DNA of 64,000 nucleotides from Pararhodobacter sp. Lineage in GTDB: Bacteria; Pseudomonadota; Alphaproteobacteria; Rhodobacterales; Rhodobacteraceae. The stretch spans positions 124,001 through 188,000 of the forward strand of contig JAFIEK010000003.1 in the NCBI GenBank assembly GCA_020832545.1, read 5' to 3'. The translations under genes and the position numbers were made by a program. The notes below the pieces were generated by a model. That model made no database searches and had not been told where the DNA came from. It saw only the letters and a program-made list of their open reading frames with translations. This document shows positions 7,093-16,332 of the stretch, piece by piece (the stretch's first letter is position 1; each line of letters starts with the position of its first letter).

Positions 7093-8628
7093 TCAGCGCG
7101 TCTTTCGCAACAGGCTGCGGCGCAGAAACTGCGCGCCCTTGCCAAGCCCCCGCCCGGCACGGCCAAGGTTTTCGCGCAGGTGCAGCCCGCCCTTGGTGCC
7201 GGTCACGCGGCGGCGGTTGCGCTGGGTCATCAGGGCCTCGGACATGGCCCCCGCCAGCGCCTCAAGCAACGTGTCGATGTTCCATTCCGGCGGTTCGGCG
7301 CAAGTCGGAATAACCGCCGTCGCGCCCATATCGGTGGCAATCGCGGCCATCGCCTGCCCCACCCGGTGCTGCGCATCCCTTGGCAGGCGGTTCTCGGTAT
7401 AGGGCCAGCCGGGCAGCAGGGTGTCGGCTGCGGTGCCAACGAACAAAACCGGCGGGCGGCGGCGGGCGGGATCTTCGGTAAAGAGCGCATTGAAGCGTTC
7501 CAGCAACGCCACATCCATCCCCCGCCCCGGACGGCTGGCGCGCAGCGCCCAGACGATCAGATCGGCCTCGGCCATCTCATCGGCCAGCTTGCGCAACACC
7601 TTGTCAGAACCGTCCAGCCCCATCGTATCGACAAGACGACAGGGGATATCGTCAATCTCGGTTTCATGCGCGGTCAGCCGGTCGGTGGTGGGGGCCATAT
7701 CGGTTTCCGCGCTGCCCTCCTCCAGCAGCGCATTGATGAGCGAGGACTTACCGGCACTGACCTGCCCCACCACCAGTATGCGCACCGGGTCATCTTCCTG
7801 CGCAAGCTGGGCACGGTCGCGCATCTCGGAGCCAAGCTGGATCTGCATCAACTCGGCCTCGGAAAACCGCAACCGGCCCGAATACAGATCAACCGCCGCC
7901 TGCGCCACCTCCTCCAGCAAGATCGCCTGCGCGTCACGCATGAACTGGTCGGTCAGCTTGTCCTGCATGCCCGAGGTTATGGCGCGCTCGGCCTCGCGCA
8001 GCAAACCCAGCGCGGGGTTAAGCACCAGACGCACGCCGCGATAGGCCAGAAACCCGGTCTCCCACGCCGCCAGTGCCTGATCCTGCCGCCGCCACAGCCA
8101 GTAGAGCGCACGCACCGACAGCTGATCGGAAAACGGAACATGGCGACGCAGGAATTCGCGGTAGCGCAGCGACACGCGGTCCACCAGCAACAACGCCTCG
8201 GGCACCGTGAAATCAAGCGCGGTGCGCTTGCCGCCCGACAGATCGGCGGCGACCAGCTCGACCACGGCCAACCCCTCGGTGGGCAGTTCCTCCCATGGCA
8301 GGGGGGCAGCGAGGCGGCTGTTGATCAGGCCCTGCGCGCGTTTATAGGCGGCGATCTCGGGCGCGCTCCATTCCGGGTCAATGGTGGGGGATTTCAACTC
8401 GCGCGGGGGCGATTCCAGCGGTTTGCGCAGCCGGACGACGTAGCGGGTCAGCCGCGCGGCTGCGAAAAGCGCGATCGAGGCAAGAACGAACCACAACAGC
8501 CAGCCGCGCTCAAACAGCCACACAAACCCCAACACGGTGGTGATGGTCAGCGGCAGCAGCAGCAACCCAGCCATGCCCAGCCTGCTCCAGCGCAGGAAAA
8601 ACCGTCTGAGTTGGTCAGCGACCTGCAT
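7093..8628 (-). CDS. membrane-anchored GTPase (YcjX/DUF697-associated type)
   Basis: About 511 residues from ATG 8628. Two adjacent hydrophobic segments near residues 20-65 anchor it to the membrane. The G domain is in the C-terminal half: P-loop GQVSAGKSS, switch threonines in 'MAPTTDR', G3 'DTMGLDG', and a G4-like region near 'VGTAAD'. It overlaps the end of the preceding GTPase gene, so the two are co-translated. ATG at 8652 is an alternative start; neither has a clear ribosome site, as expected for coupling. The function of this paired-GTPase type is unsettled. Its 3' end is duplicated at 6197. Confidence 0.75.
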   Translation of the reverse strand: MQVADQLRRFFLRWSRLGMAGLLLLPLTITTVLGFVWLFERGWLLWFVLASIALFAAARLTRYVVRLRKPLESPPRELKSPTIDPEWSAPEIAAYKRAQGLINSRLAAPLPWEELPTEGLAVVELVAADLSGGKRTALDFTVPEALLLVDRVSLRYREFLRRHVPFSDQLSVRALYWLWRRQDQALAAWETGFLAYRGVRLVLNPALGLLREAERAITSGMQDKLTDQFMRDAQAILLEEVAQAAVDLYSGRLRFSEAELMQIQLGSEMRDRAQLAQEDDPVRILVVGQVSAGKSSLINALLEEGSAETDMAPTTDRLTAHETEIDDIPCRLVDTMGLDGSDKVLRKLADEMAEADLIVWALRASRPGRGMDVALLERFNALFTEDPARRRPPVLFVGTAADTLLPGWPYTENRLPRDAQHRVGQAMAAIATDMGATAVIPTCAEPPEWNIDTLLEALAGAMSEALMTQRNRRRVTGTKGGLHLRENLGRAGRGLGKGAQFLRRSLLRKTR

Positions 8629-9697
8629 GGCGCGCCGTGGTGAAAGCCTCATCATAAAGGTGGCGCAGATCCTCGGCATCCAGCGTCTCGCCACGCCCGG
8701 TGCGGTAAAGCCAGGCCGAGGCCGCGCGGCCCAGCGCATAGGTGGCCGCAAAACTGGCTGCCGCTGCTGCTGCCGCGCCCAGCGTCTGACCATAGACCGG
8801 AACCAGCTTCACCCCCTGACGCAAGATATGGCTGGCGGCGAAATGCACGATAGCTCCGGTGCCCAGCGCCGAGGCAAAGAGCGCGATCCGCGCGGTCGTC
8901 CATTCCAGCCCGTGACGCCGCGCCAGCGCATGCAACATCGCGCCTTGCAGTGCGGGCACGCTGATGGTGCCCACCAGCGGTGCTGCGTCGCTTGCCCCGG
9001 CAGCCCCGGCATACCACAGAACGGTGGGACGCAGGGTGAGGAAGCGGGCTGCCTCTTCGTTCCAGGCGCGTTCGCGCATCAACAGCAACGTCAGTTCGGG
9101 CAGCATCTCGCCCAGCCGGGCGCGCAGGTCATCCATGCCTTCTGCCAACTGGTTGGTGGCCCCCTCATCGGGCAGTGCCAGCGTGACCGCAGGCAGGGGG
9201 CCACCCGCCGCCACCTCGATCAGCGCCTGCGCCTGCCCGCGCGCGCGGGCCTGCGTGCCAGGGTCGCGCACCAGATCCGCACCGGTATGGACCACCAGAA
9301 CCGGAATTTTGGGCCGGCGTTTACGCAGGGTGCGCAAAGCCTCGGCCACCATGCCCTGTGCCGGGTCATCCAGCCGCATCACGATCAGAACCGCATGGCT
9401 GCCCTTCTCGGCGGCGGCCAGATCCTCGGCGGGGTCATAGCCCGCTTCGCCCAGCCCCCGGGTGTCCAGAAAGCGCAACACCGGCAACCCGGCGGGAAAG
9501 TCAAAGGCGCGGGCCGTGCGCGTGCAGGGCGCAAAGCCCGACCCCACCTCGGCCTCGCCGGTCAACTCGCGCACGAGCGACGACTTTCCCGCACCGGTAT
9601 TGCCCAGCAGCCAAAGTGTGGGCAGCGGCAATTCAAACTGCGCCGGAGGGTCCAGCTCGGCCCCCAAACCCAGAATCTTCTTGATGTAACCCTTCAC
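8615..9697 (-). CDS. GTPase with C-terminal DUF697 membrane domain
   Basis: 360 residues with a GTG start. Compact G domain: P-loop GNTGAGKSS (32-40), G3 'DTRGLGE', G4-like 'VHTGADL'. The last ~110 residues are Ala/Gly-rich hydrophobic helices ('ALGTGAIVHFAASHIL', 'VPVYGQTLGAAAAAAAS') of the DUF697 type that follow many YcjF/Era-like GTPases. The stop overlaps the start of the second GTPase gene. A two-GTPase membrane module is inferred; its target is unknown. Confidence 0.8.
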   Translation of the reverse strand: MKGYIKKILGLGAELDPPAQFELPLPTLWLLGNTGAGKSSLVRELTGEAEVGSGFAPCTRTARAFDFPAGLPVLRFLDTRGLGEAGYDPAEDLAAAEKGSHAVLIVMRLDDPAQGMVAEALRTLRKRRPKIPVLVVHTGADLVRDPGTQARARGQAQALIEVAAGGPLPAVTLALPDEGATNQLAEGMDDLRARLGEMLPELTLLLMRERAWNEEAARFLTLRPTVLWYAGAAGASDAAPLVGTISVPALQGAMLHALARRHGLEWTTARIALFASALGTGAIVHFAASHILRQGVKLVPVYGQTLGAAAAAAASFAATYALGRAASAWLYRTGRGETLDAEDLRHLYDEAFTTARHAGR

Positions 9698-9796
9698 CAG
9701 ACGCCCAATCCTGCCGTTCGGTCTGCGCTCACTTTAGGCGACATGCGCTGCCGCTACAAATTAAACGCTCAGAACCGCAGGGCGTTCCGCAAATGA

Positions 9797-9826
9797 GGGG
9801 GCCGAGGCAAAACTGCCCCGGCCCCC
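9797..9826 (-). terminator. hairpin terminator after the coxM-type gene
   Basis: GGGGGCCG-a-GGCA-AAAC-TGCC-c-CGGCCCCC: twelve GC-rich base pairs with a single bulge pair and a four-base loop, 18 bases past the coxM stop on the minus strand. There is no good T-run, so it may end transcription weakly or shield the mRNA 3' end. Confidence 0.6.
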
Positions 9827-9843
9827 TTGGCGCAATCCTGCGC

Positions 9844-10632
9844 TTAACTTGCAGCGGCAACGGCGCGGCGGGTCATCACACCGGCCAGATGTGCCCGGTA
9901 TTCCGGCGTGCCGTGAAGATCGCCGATCATGCCTTTGGCGGGCACGCTCAGGCCGTTCAGCGCATCAGGGCTGAAGTTGCCCGAAAGCGCCGCCTCGGCC
10001 TCTGACCAACGGAACACCCCGCTTTCAGAGGCGCCGGTGATCGCCACATGCACGCCACCTGCGTACTGCGCCACAAACGCCCCGGTCAGCGCAAAGCGCG
10101 AAGCCGGTTGATGGAACTTGGCATATGCTGATCGTTCAGGGATCGGAAAGCGGATTGCGGTGATGATCTCGCCTTCTTCCAGCGCGGTGGCGAACATGCC
10201 CTGAAAGAAATCACCTGCCGATATCTCGCGCATGTTGGTAATGATCGTTGCGCCTGAGCCCAGCACAGCCGCCGGGTAGCAGGCCGACGGGTCATTGTTG
10301 GCGATCGACCCGCCCAGCGTGCCCCGGCTGCGCACGGCCGGATCGCCGATCTGGCCTGCCAGCGCCGCAAGCCCCGGATAATCCCCTGCGGCATCGCGCG
10401 CCACCTCAGCATGGGTGGTGGCAGCGCCGATCACCAGCGCATCGCCCTCACGGCGCACGCCCTTGAGATCGGTGATGCCGGTCAGGCTGACCAGCGTCTC
10501 GGGCGAGTTCAAACGCTGCTTCATGGTTGGCAGCAGCGTCTGCCCGCCTGAAAGAGGCATGGCACCGTCCTGCCCCAGCGCGGTAACCGCATCGGCAAGG
10601 GTGGCGGGTTTCACGAAGTCAAAAGCATACAT
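9844..10632 (-). CDS. coxM: molybdenum hydroxylase FAD-binding medium subunit (CoxM-like)
   Basis: 262 residues. Carries the two FAD-loop motifs of the CoxM/CutM family, 'LSGGQTLLPTMKQRL' near residue 33 and 'RSRGTLGGSIANNDPS' near residue 103, and the C-terminal CO-dehydrogenase flavoprotein domain. In CO dehydrogenase-type enzymes it passes electrons from the 2Fe-2S subunit to the acceptor. GGGAGG precedes the ATG. It is the last gene of a coxS-coxL-coxM operon and is followed by a hairpin terminator. The substrate of the enzyme is unproven. Confidence 0.92.
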   Translation of the reverse strand: MYAFDFVKPATLADAVTALGQDGAMPLSGGQTLLPTMKQRLNSPETLVSLTGITDLKGVRREGDALVIGAATTHAEVARDAAGDYPGLAALAGQIGDPAVRSRGTLGGSIANNDPSACYPAAVLGSGATIITNMREISAGDFFQGMFATALEEGEIITAIRFPIPERSAYAKFHQPASRFALTGAFVAQYAGGVHVAITGASESGVFRWSEAEAALSGNFSPDALNGLSVPAKGMIGDLHGTPEYRAHLAGVMTRRAVAAAS

Positions 10633-10643
10633 CTCTGCCTCCC

Positions 10644-13016
10644 TTACTTGCTGTTCATCGCCGCCCAGACGCGCGCCGGCGTCACGGGCATGTTGATGTG
10701 CTGGACATGGGTATGCCCGGCCCGGTGCAACGCGTCGATCACCGCATTGACTACCGCAGGCGGCGCGCCGATCGCCCCGGCCTCGCCGCAGCCTTTCGCA
10801 CCCAGCGGGTTGTGGGTACAGGGCGTGAAGCAGCTATGATCCACCTTGAACACCGGCAGATCATCGGCGCGCGGCATGGTGTAATCCATGAACGAGCCGG
10901 TCAGCAGTTGTCCGTTTTCGTCATAGACGCAGTTTTCCGTCAGCGCCTGTCCGATCCCCTGCGCCAACCCGCCGTGCACCTGCCCTTCCACAATCATGGG
11001 ATTGATCACCACGCCGAAATCATCAGCGGCGGTAAAGGCCATGATTTCGACCTTGCCGGTGTCCGGGTCCACCTCGATCTCGCAGCCATAGCAGCCCGAG
11101 GGGAAGGTGAAGTTGTTGGGGTCATAGAACGCGGTTTCCTCAAGCCCCGGCTCCAGGCTTTCCAGCGGGTAGTTGTGCGGCACATAGGCGGCCAGCGTCA
11201 CACCCGCCCAATCCACCGACTTGTCGGTGCCGGCGACTGAGAACTTGCCGTCCTTCAACTCGATATCGGCCTCGGATGCCTCCAGAAGATGGGCCGCGAT
11301 CTTCTTGGCTTTGTCGATGATCTTGTTGGTGGCTTTGACCAGCGCCGAGCCGCCAACCGCCATGGAGCGCGAGCCATAGGTGCCCATGCCCATCGGCGTG
11401 GTGGCGGTGTCCCCGTGCACGATGTCGATCTGACTGGCATCAATGCCGATCATGTCAGCGACAATCTGCGGAAACGAGGTTTCATGCCCCTGTCCGTGGC
11501 TGTGGCACCCGGTCAGCACCGAAATAGAGCCGGTAGCATTCACCCGCACAGTGGCGGTTTCATAAAGCCCGGCGCGCGCGCCCAGTTGCCCCACAAGGTG
11601 CGAGGGCGCAATGCCGCAAGCCTCGATATATTGCGAGATGCCAAAGCCGCGCAGCTTGCCCTTCTTGCGACTTTCCTCCACCCGCTTGTCCAGATTGGCG
11701 TAGTTAGACAACTCCAGCATCTTGTCCATGGTGGCGTGGAAATTGCCACTGTCATATTCCACCGCAACCGGGGTCTGATACGGGAACTGTTCAGGTTTGA
11801 TGAAGTTCTTGCGGCGCAGCTCCACCCCATCCACACCCAGTTCACGCGCGGCCTTGTCGATGATGCGCTCAAGCTGGAACGTGGCCTCGGGCCGCCCGGC
11901 ACCGCGATAGGCATCCACGGCCACGGTGTTGGTGAACACCGCCTTGACGTTAACGTAGACCAGCGGAGTCTTGTAGGGGCCGGCCATCAGCGTGCCATGC
12001 AGCCAGGTGGGGACTGAGGGCGCGAAGGTGGACAGATAAGCGCCCATATTGGCCAGAGTGGTAGAGCGGATCGCCAGAAAATTATGGTCCTTGTCCAGCG
12101 CCAGTTCGACTTTGGACACATGATCGCGCGCATGGGCGTCCGATATGAAGGCCTCGGAGCGGGTGGAAGTCCATTTCACCGGTTGCCGAAGGACCTTGGC
12201 AACATGGGTGCAGAACGCCTCTTCAGCATAGTGATAAATCTTTGACCCGAAACCGCCGCCCACATCCGGCGCGACAATGCGCAACTTGTGTTCAGGCAGG
12301 GATAGCACAAAAGCGCCCATTAGCAGCCGGATCACATGCGGGTTCTGGCTGGTGGTGTAAAGGGTGTGCTGCTCATTCCAGGGGTCATAATCGCCGATGG
12401 CCACGCGGGCTTCCATCGGGTTGGCGCAAAGCCGGTTGTTGGTCAGTTCCACGCTGACCACATGCGCAGCCTCGGCAAAGGCGGCGTTCACGGCCTCTTT
12501 GTTTTCCTCGACGAAGCCCCAGTCATAGCACAGGTTCGAGGTCAGATCGTCATGCACCTTGACCGAGTTGTCCTCCAGCGCCTTGCGCATGTCGACGACC
12601 GCGGGCAGTTCCTCAATATCCAGCTCAATTGCCTCGGCGGCATCGCGCGCCTGCTCCAGCGTTTCGGCGACGATCCCGCAGATCGGATCACCGACATGGC
12701 GCACCTTGCCTTCGGCCAGAATCGGATGCTTGGGTTCCTGCATCGGCTCGCCGAACCGGTCGGTCACCAGCCAGCCACACGGCAGGCCGCCTGCATGGCC
12801 AAAATCCTCTGCGGTGAAAATGCGGATGACACCGGGCATGGCCGAAGCCGCGCTGGTGTCTATAGAGCGGATGCGGCCATGGGCCACTTCCGAGCGCAGG
12901 AAGTGCACATAAGCCTGCCCGCGCAGGTTGATATCGTCAGTATAACGTCCGTTTCCGGTGAGAAAGCGGATATCCTCGCGCCGCTTGGTGCTGGCGCCGA
13001 TGCCGTCCTTGGGCAT
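10644..13016 (-). CDS. molybdenum hydroxylase large subunit, form II CoxL type
   Basis: 790 residues, the molybdopterin-cytosine-dinucleotide catalytic subunit of the xanthine oxidase family. The active-site loop reads AYRGAGR (~residue 367), the form II signature, not the AYXCSFR of proven form I CO dehydrogenases, so it should not be assumed to oxidise CO at a physiological rate. The catalytic Glu is present in '[12 protein letters not shown]' (~743). GGAGG precedes the ATG. It lies between coxS and coxM genes, with dedicated maturation genes at 16.7-21 kb. Likely substrates are small heterocycles, aldehydes or CO; sequence alone does not decide. Confidence 0.93.
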   Translation of the reverse strand: MPKDGIGASTKRREDIRFLTGNGRYTDDINLRGQAYVHFLRSEVAHGRIRSIDTSAASAMPGVIRIFTAEDFGHAGGLPCGWLVTDRFGEPMQEPKHPILAEGKVRHVGDPICGIVAETLEQARDAAEAIELDIEELPAVVDMRKALEDNSVKVHDDLTSNLCYDWGFVEENKEAVNAAFAEAAHVVSVELTNNRLCANPMEARVAIGDYDPWNEQHTLYTTSQNPHVIRLLMGAFVLSLPEHKLRIVAPDVGGGFGSKIYHYAEEAFCTHVAKVLRQPVKWTSTRSEAFISDAHARDHVSKVELALDKDHNFLAIRSTTLANMGAYLSTFAPSVPTWLHGTLMAGPYKTPLVYVNVKAVFTNTVAVDAYRGAGRPEATFQLERIIDKAARELGVDGVELRRKNFIKPEQFPYQTPVAVEYDSGNFHATMDKMLELSNYANLDKRVEESRKKGKLRGFGISQYIEACGIAPSHLVGQLGARAGLYETATVRVNATGSISVLTGCHSHGQGHETSFPQIVADMIGIDASQIDIVHGDTATTPMGMGTYGSRSMAVGGSALVKATNKIIDKAKKIAAHLLEASEADIELKDGKFSVAGTDKSVDWAGVTLAAYVPHNYPLESLEPGLEETAFYDPNNFTFPSGCYGCEIEVDPDTGKVEIMAFTAADDFGVVINPMIVEGQVHGGLAQGIGQALTENCVYDENGQLLTGSFMDYTMPRADDLPVFKVDHSCFTPCTHNPLGAKGCGEAGAIGAPPAVVNAVIDALHRAGHTHVQHINMPVTPARVWAAMNSK

Positions 13017-13082
13017 GGTTTCCTCCCTATAATCTCGTGGCCGGGCAGATGCTTCCGCCCGAATTGAGCGCGACGCGCCAGC

Positions 13083-13577
13083 CTATTCCGCAGCGATGGT
13101 GCCCATGTCCGACACATCCTGACCACTCGCGGCCATCACTGCCTTGATGATGTTGTGATAGCCCGTGCAGCGGCAGATATTGCCTTCAAGGTAATGCCGG
13201 ATTTCAGCCTCGCTCGGCTTAGGGTTTTCCTCCAGAAGGGCGGCGGCAGACATGATCATGCCCGGCGTGCAGAAGCCGCATTGCAGCCCGTGATGGTCCT
13301 GAAATGCCTGCTGAAGCGTGCTGAGCGTACCATCGGGGGCGGCGACCCCTTCGATCGTACGGATATCGGCTCCCGCCACATCCATTGCCAGCACCGAGCA
13401 GCTTTTCACCACCTGGCCATCAACATGGACAACACAGGCCCCGCATTGGGACGTATCGCAGCCGACATGCGTCCCGGTCAGCCCCAGCCCATCGCGCAGG
13501 TATGTCGACAGCAAAGTGCGGCCTTCAGCGTCGGCGGAAACGGACTTTCCGTTCACCGTCATGGAAATCTTGTTCAT
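13083..13577 (-). CDS. coxS: molybdenum hydroxylase 2Fe-2S small subunit (CoxS-like)
   Basis: 164 residues with both iron-sulfur sites of the family: a plant-type cluster bound by Cys40, Cys45, Cys48 and Cys60, and a second all-helical cluster domain with Cys100, Cys103, Cys135 and Cys137 ('CGFCTPG', 'CRCTGY'). It relays electrons from the molybdenum centre to FAD. First gene of the SLM operon; GGGGAGG precedes the ATG. Confidence 0.95.
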   Translation of the reverse strand: MNKISMTVNGKSVSADAEGRTLLSTYLRDGLGLTGTHVGCDTSQCGACVVHVDGQVVKSCSVLAMDVAGADIRTIEGVAAPDGTLSTLQQAFQDHHGLQCGFCTPGMIMSAAALLEENPKPSEAEIRHYLEGNICRCTGYHNIIKAVMAASGQDVSDMGTIAAE

Positions 13578-13643
13578 GCAGTCCTCCCCGTAACTCTGCG
13601 CGTCAGTAAATCACGAGAGTTCCGGGCAGGAAATGCCACCTTT

Positions 13644-13665
13644 GGCCAATGTCTGCACTGGCCGG
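13644..13665. promoter_or_regulatory. possible operator upstream of coxS
   Basis: Inverted repeat TGGCCA-N10-TGGCC in the ~110 bp between the coxS start and the response-regulator gene. It is placed where an activator or repressor of the cox operon would bind. Only symmetry and position support it. Confidence 0.3.
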
Positions 13666-13686
13666 ATCGCGCCGGACGTCACACGC

Positions 13687-14394
13687 CTAGCCGCGGCCGA
13701 TGGTGTATCCGGTACCGTGGACGGTCTTGATGAAATGCGTCAGCCCCGGCGCTACAGGAAGCTTGCGCCGCAATCTGCTGATCAGCCCGTCAACCGAACG
13801 TTCATAGCAGCGCCAGTCGCGGCCTTTTGACAGGCCGATGATTTCATCGCGGGTCAACACCTCACCCTGGCGATGGGCGAGAACGCACAGGATATTGTAT
13901 TCTGCGGTGGTCAGCGCGATCTCTTCACCGTTTGCATTCACCACGCAACGGCTTTCCGCAAAAAGCCGGTAATCGCCCAGCGCAATCCCGTCCGTCGCGG
14001 GTGCCACAAGTTCAGTGCTTCGCGGGGCTGCGACACGCCGGCAGACAGCCTTGACGCGGGCCGCCAGTTCGCGCGGACGAAAGGGTTTCAAGATGAAATC
14101 ATCTGCTCCCAGCTCAAGGCTCGCCACCCGGTAGCATTCGCTGTCTTCAGCGCTGAGGATGATAATCCCGCCGGTAGAATTGTCGCGAATTCCACGGACC
14201 AGCTCCAGGCCGTCGGCATCCGGGCGGGCAATATCGAGGATAAAAATATCTATGTCAGAGACTAATTTTTGCTCTTTAAGCTCTTTTTCTGAACTTGCTG
14301 AGGAAACCGAAAACCCCTCCGGTTCAAGCAAGTCGTGAATAGCAGATCCGATATCAGTGTCATTGTTCAACACCATGATTCGGTTCATGTTCAT
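13687..14394 (-). CDS. OmpR/PhoB-type response regulator
   Basis: 235 residues from ATG 14394 (another ATG at 14388). Receiver domain first, with phosphoacceptor Asp in 'FILDIARPDADG' and Lys in 'FILKPF'; the first acidic-pocket residues read NND rather than the usual D/E pair. The C-terminal winged helix has 'LTTAEYNILCVLAHRQGEVLTRDEI' and ends in the 'KTVHGTGYTIGR' wing. It lies directly upstream of and parallel to coxSLM and divergent from the receiver-kinase at 14802, so control of the molybdenum hydroxylase genes is a reasonable inference. Confidence 0.9.
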   Translation of the reverse strand: MNMNRIMVLNNDTDIGSAIHDLLEPEGFSVSSASSEKELKEQKLVSDIDIFILDIARPDADGLELVRGIRDNSTGGIIILSAEDSECYRVASLELGADDFILKPFRPRELAARVKAVCRRVAAPRSTELVAPATDGIALGDYRLFAESRCVVNANGEEIALTTAEYNILCVLAHRQGEVLTRDEIIGLSKGRDWRCYERSVDGLISRLRRKLPVAPGLTHFIKTVHGTGYTIGRG

Positions 14395-14801
14395 GTTCAC
14401 AGCGTTCTCACTTGTACCGTTGATTCGTCTTCTCTTTTTGTAGACAAATTGTGCAAACTTCAAGAGTAAATGTGGAATATTTTTACCCATGCTACGTTAC
14501 GTAGTCGGGCATCGATGTTAAAGTCAACATGCTAGGAGGTGTAGGCAGTTTACCGGGCCAAGCCATAACCCGGCAGGAAGCAGGATTGACTAAGATCAAC
14601 TGCAGACACATTATTTCATTTTTCCTTAACCAAATATCGGCTACATTTTTTTGAAAGTCGATTACGGAGGTGGGTGAGACACTCTCCTGATATGTTCGCA
14701 ATTTCGTTCTGCAATGATTGCCGGGGTTCCTGCGCTCTGCACGAACGATCAGAGCTGCCTGATAGCCGTCAAAGCGTTTCCCTGAAGGAAGCATTCTGCG
14801 C
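14395..14801. other. 407-bp divergent regulatory region
   Basis: No gene seen. AT-rich compared with its surroundings, as expected for the control region between the divergent response regulator and kinase genes. It contains CTACG-TTA-CGTAG (near 14493-14505), the promoter-like element at 14586, and an AGGAGG-like stretch near 14534 that is not followed by a convincing reading frame. Confidence 0.6.
14586..14614 (+). promoter_or_regulatory. possible sigma-70 promoter for the receiver-kinase gene
   Basis: TTGACT, 17-base spacer, CATTAT, pointing toward the gene at 14802. The -35 overlaps a small inverted repeat TTGA-N6-TCAA. Match is moderate. Confidence 0.35.
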
Positions 14802-16076
14802 ATGACATCGGAGTATGAAGTGGAAGGGTCGGCGCCGGTTTTTGTCGGCGGACGGCCCACAGGAACTTCTGAAAAACGTATCAAATCCATTCTTCTGGTG
14901 GATGATGATCCGCTCATGCTCAAACTGCTGCGCACATCGCTCGACAAGGCAGGCTGGGCGGTATTCGCAAGTGAATCGGTCGGAAACGCCAGAAGAATTC
15001 TGCATGCGCACCCGGAAATCACCGTTGTCGTCTCGGACATTCATATGCCATCTGAAACCGGTTTTGATCTGGTCAACTGGCTTAATGAAACGTGCCGTGA
15101 TGATCGCCACACCGAAGCCATCCTGATCACGGGCGACAGCAATGACGAAGCGCTCATTGCAGCCCTGCGCTGCCGTGTTTTCGACTTTTTGCAAAAGCCT
15201 TGCGACCTGCGCAACCTGATCACTGCTGCGGATCGCGCCTATCGGACGGCCTATGCCCGGCGCGATCGTTTCCGCCGCCTGTCAATGCTTGGTTCCGCAC
15301 TGGATCAGGTCAGGCAGGAGCAGCTACACTTTCAGACTCAACTCCGCGAGGCCGAGGCCCGGTTCGAGGATACACGGGCACGGTTGACATATGTCGGACA
15401 GACCATGGCCGGTGTTGTCAGCCACGAGTTGCGCACGCCACTCATTCCGATCATCGGTCTGGCCGAAGTGTTGGAAACATCGCACGATCTGTCACCTGAC
15501 GAAATCCGCGAATTCGCAGGCGAAATCCGGCGGGCGGGAGAAAGCCTGGCCAGTATTGTCGACAACGCGCTGAGTTTCATCGACATTGATCGACAGGTGC
15601 GCACCCAGCCGCATGAGAGCATTGACCTGGCCGAACTTATACAGGAGCTGATCGCGGACCTGGCACCGCAGGCGGGCGAGAAGGCGGTCACTATCACCCT
15701 TGCCTGCGCCCCAAAACAGAAGGTCCGAGGCCCGCACTTTCTGCTTCGGGGCGCGGTGCGCGCGGTGATGGACAATGCTGTCAAGGCCAGCCCGCACGCA
15801 GGAGCCGTAGCGGTCTCGGTACGGCTTGGCGACCGGGCCGTTGTCGACATCGGCGACAATGGGCCGGGACTGTCTAAGCATGTGCGCAAGAACTTCGGCG
15901 CGCCGTTCATGAATGGCGACAATTCCGACACGCGCACTTGGCCCGGCATCGGGCTTGGCATCGCCAGTGCCTTGCGGGTGATCGAGGCCTGCGGCGGCAC
16001 GCTTGCGGTGCTGACCTCAGAGCCCGGAAGCGGCACCGTGATACGGATCACGCTACCTGCAATCGGCAATGAGTGA
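14802..16076 (+). CDS. receiver-histidine kinase (REC-HisKA-HATPase)
   Basis: 424 residues, no membrane segment. The receiver comes first (~25-145: acidic pocket 'VDDDP', phosphoacceptor Asp in 'VVSDIHMP' near residue 80, Lys in 'FLQKPCD'). A coiled linker follows, then HisKA with His208 in 'VSHELRTPL', then an HATPase with 'MDNAVKAS', 'DIGDNGPGL' and 'GIGLGIASAL'. An N-terminal receiver on a soluble kinase suggests it is a relay component fed by another kinase. It is divergent from the OmpR-type regulator and followed by an HPt gene, so the three probably form one phosphorelay. Confidence 0.9.
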   Translation: MTSEYEVEGSAPVFVGGRPTGTSEKRIKSILLVDDDPLMLKLLRTSLDKAGWAVFASESVGNARRILHAHPEITVVVSDIHMPSETGFDLVNWLNETCRDDRHTEAILITGDSNDEALIAALRCRVFDFLQKPCDLRNLITAADRAYRTAYARRDRFRRLSMLGSALDQVRQEQLHFQTQLREAEARFEDTRARLTYVGQTMAGVVSHELRTPLIPIIGLAEVLETSHDLSPDEIREFAGEIRRAGESLASIVDNALSFIDIDRQVRTQPHESIDLAELIQELIADLAPQAGEKAVTITLACAPKQKVRGPHFLLRGAVRAVMDNAVKASPHAGAVAVSVRLGDRAVVDIGDNGPGLSKHVRKNFGAPFMNGDNSDTRTWPGIGLGIASALRVIEACGGTLAVLTSEPGSGTVIRITLPAIGNE

Positions 16077-16332
16077 CGTGCCGGCCATGCGCGCTCTGGA
16101 GCGGTGCGCCGCCATCAATGGGCAGAGCCCCTGACAAGGAGATTGCACGTGCGTGTTTGAAGCGAAACCGGGCAAGCCACGGTTTCAGATGCGTTCGCCT
16201 GTGCAGCGTTGCCTGTCGCAGTCTTTAAGGTATCGACTGGTGGCCGCCTGATCGGGGCCAACCCGGCCTGCTGCTCCCTGCTTGGCCAGGCCGCGGCCGG
16301 AGTACTGCCGCGTGATCTGAACCCGGTCAGCC
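16068..16332 (+). pseudogene. decayed PAS-like stretch upstream of the HPt gene
   Basis: No intact frame. A short frame opens at the ATG overlapping the kinase stop and ends near 16133. A second frame from 16161 (after a TGA) reads a PAS-like segment around 'PVAVFKVSTGGRLIGANPA' and 'CSLLGQ', then runs out of frame against the HPt coding sequence. The pattern fits a former PAS-HPt gene broken by small indels, or a natural frameshift. The homology is judged by eye only. Confidence 0.35.

Noticed and set aside
10644-13016. True CO dehydrogenase (form I CoxL)
   Set aside because: The active-site loop is AYRGAGR, not AYXCSFR.
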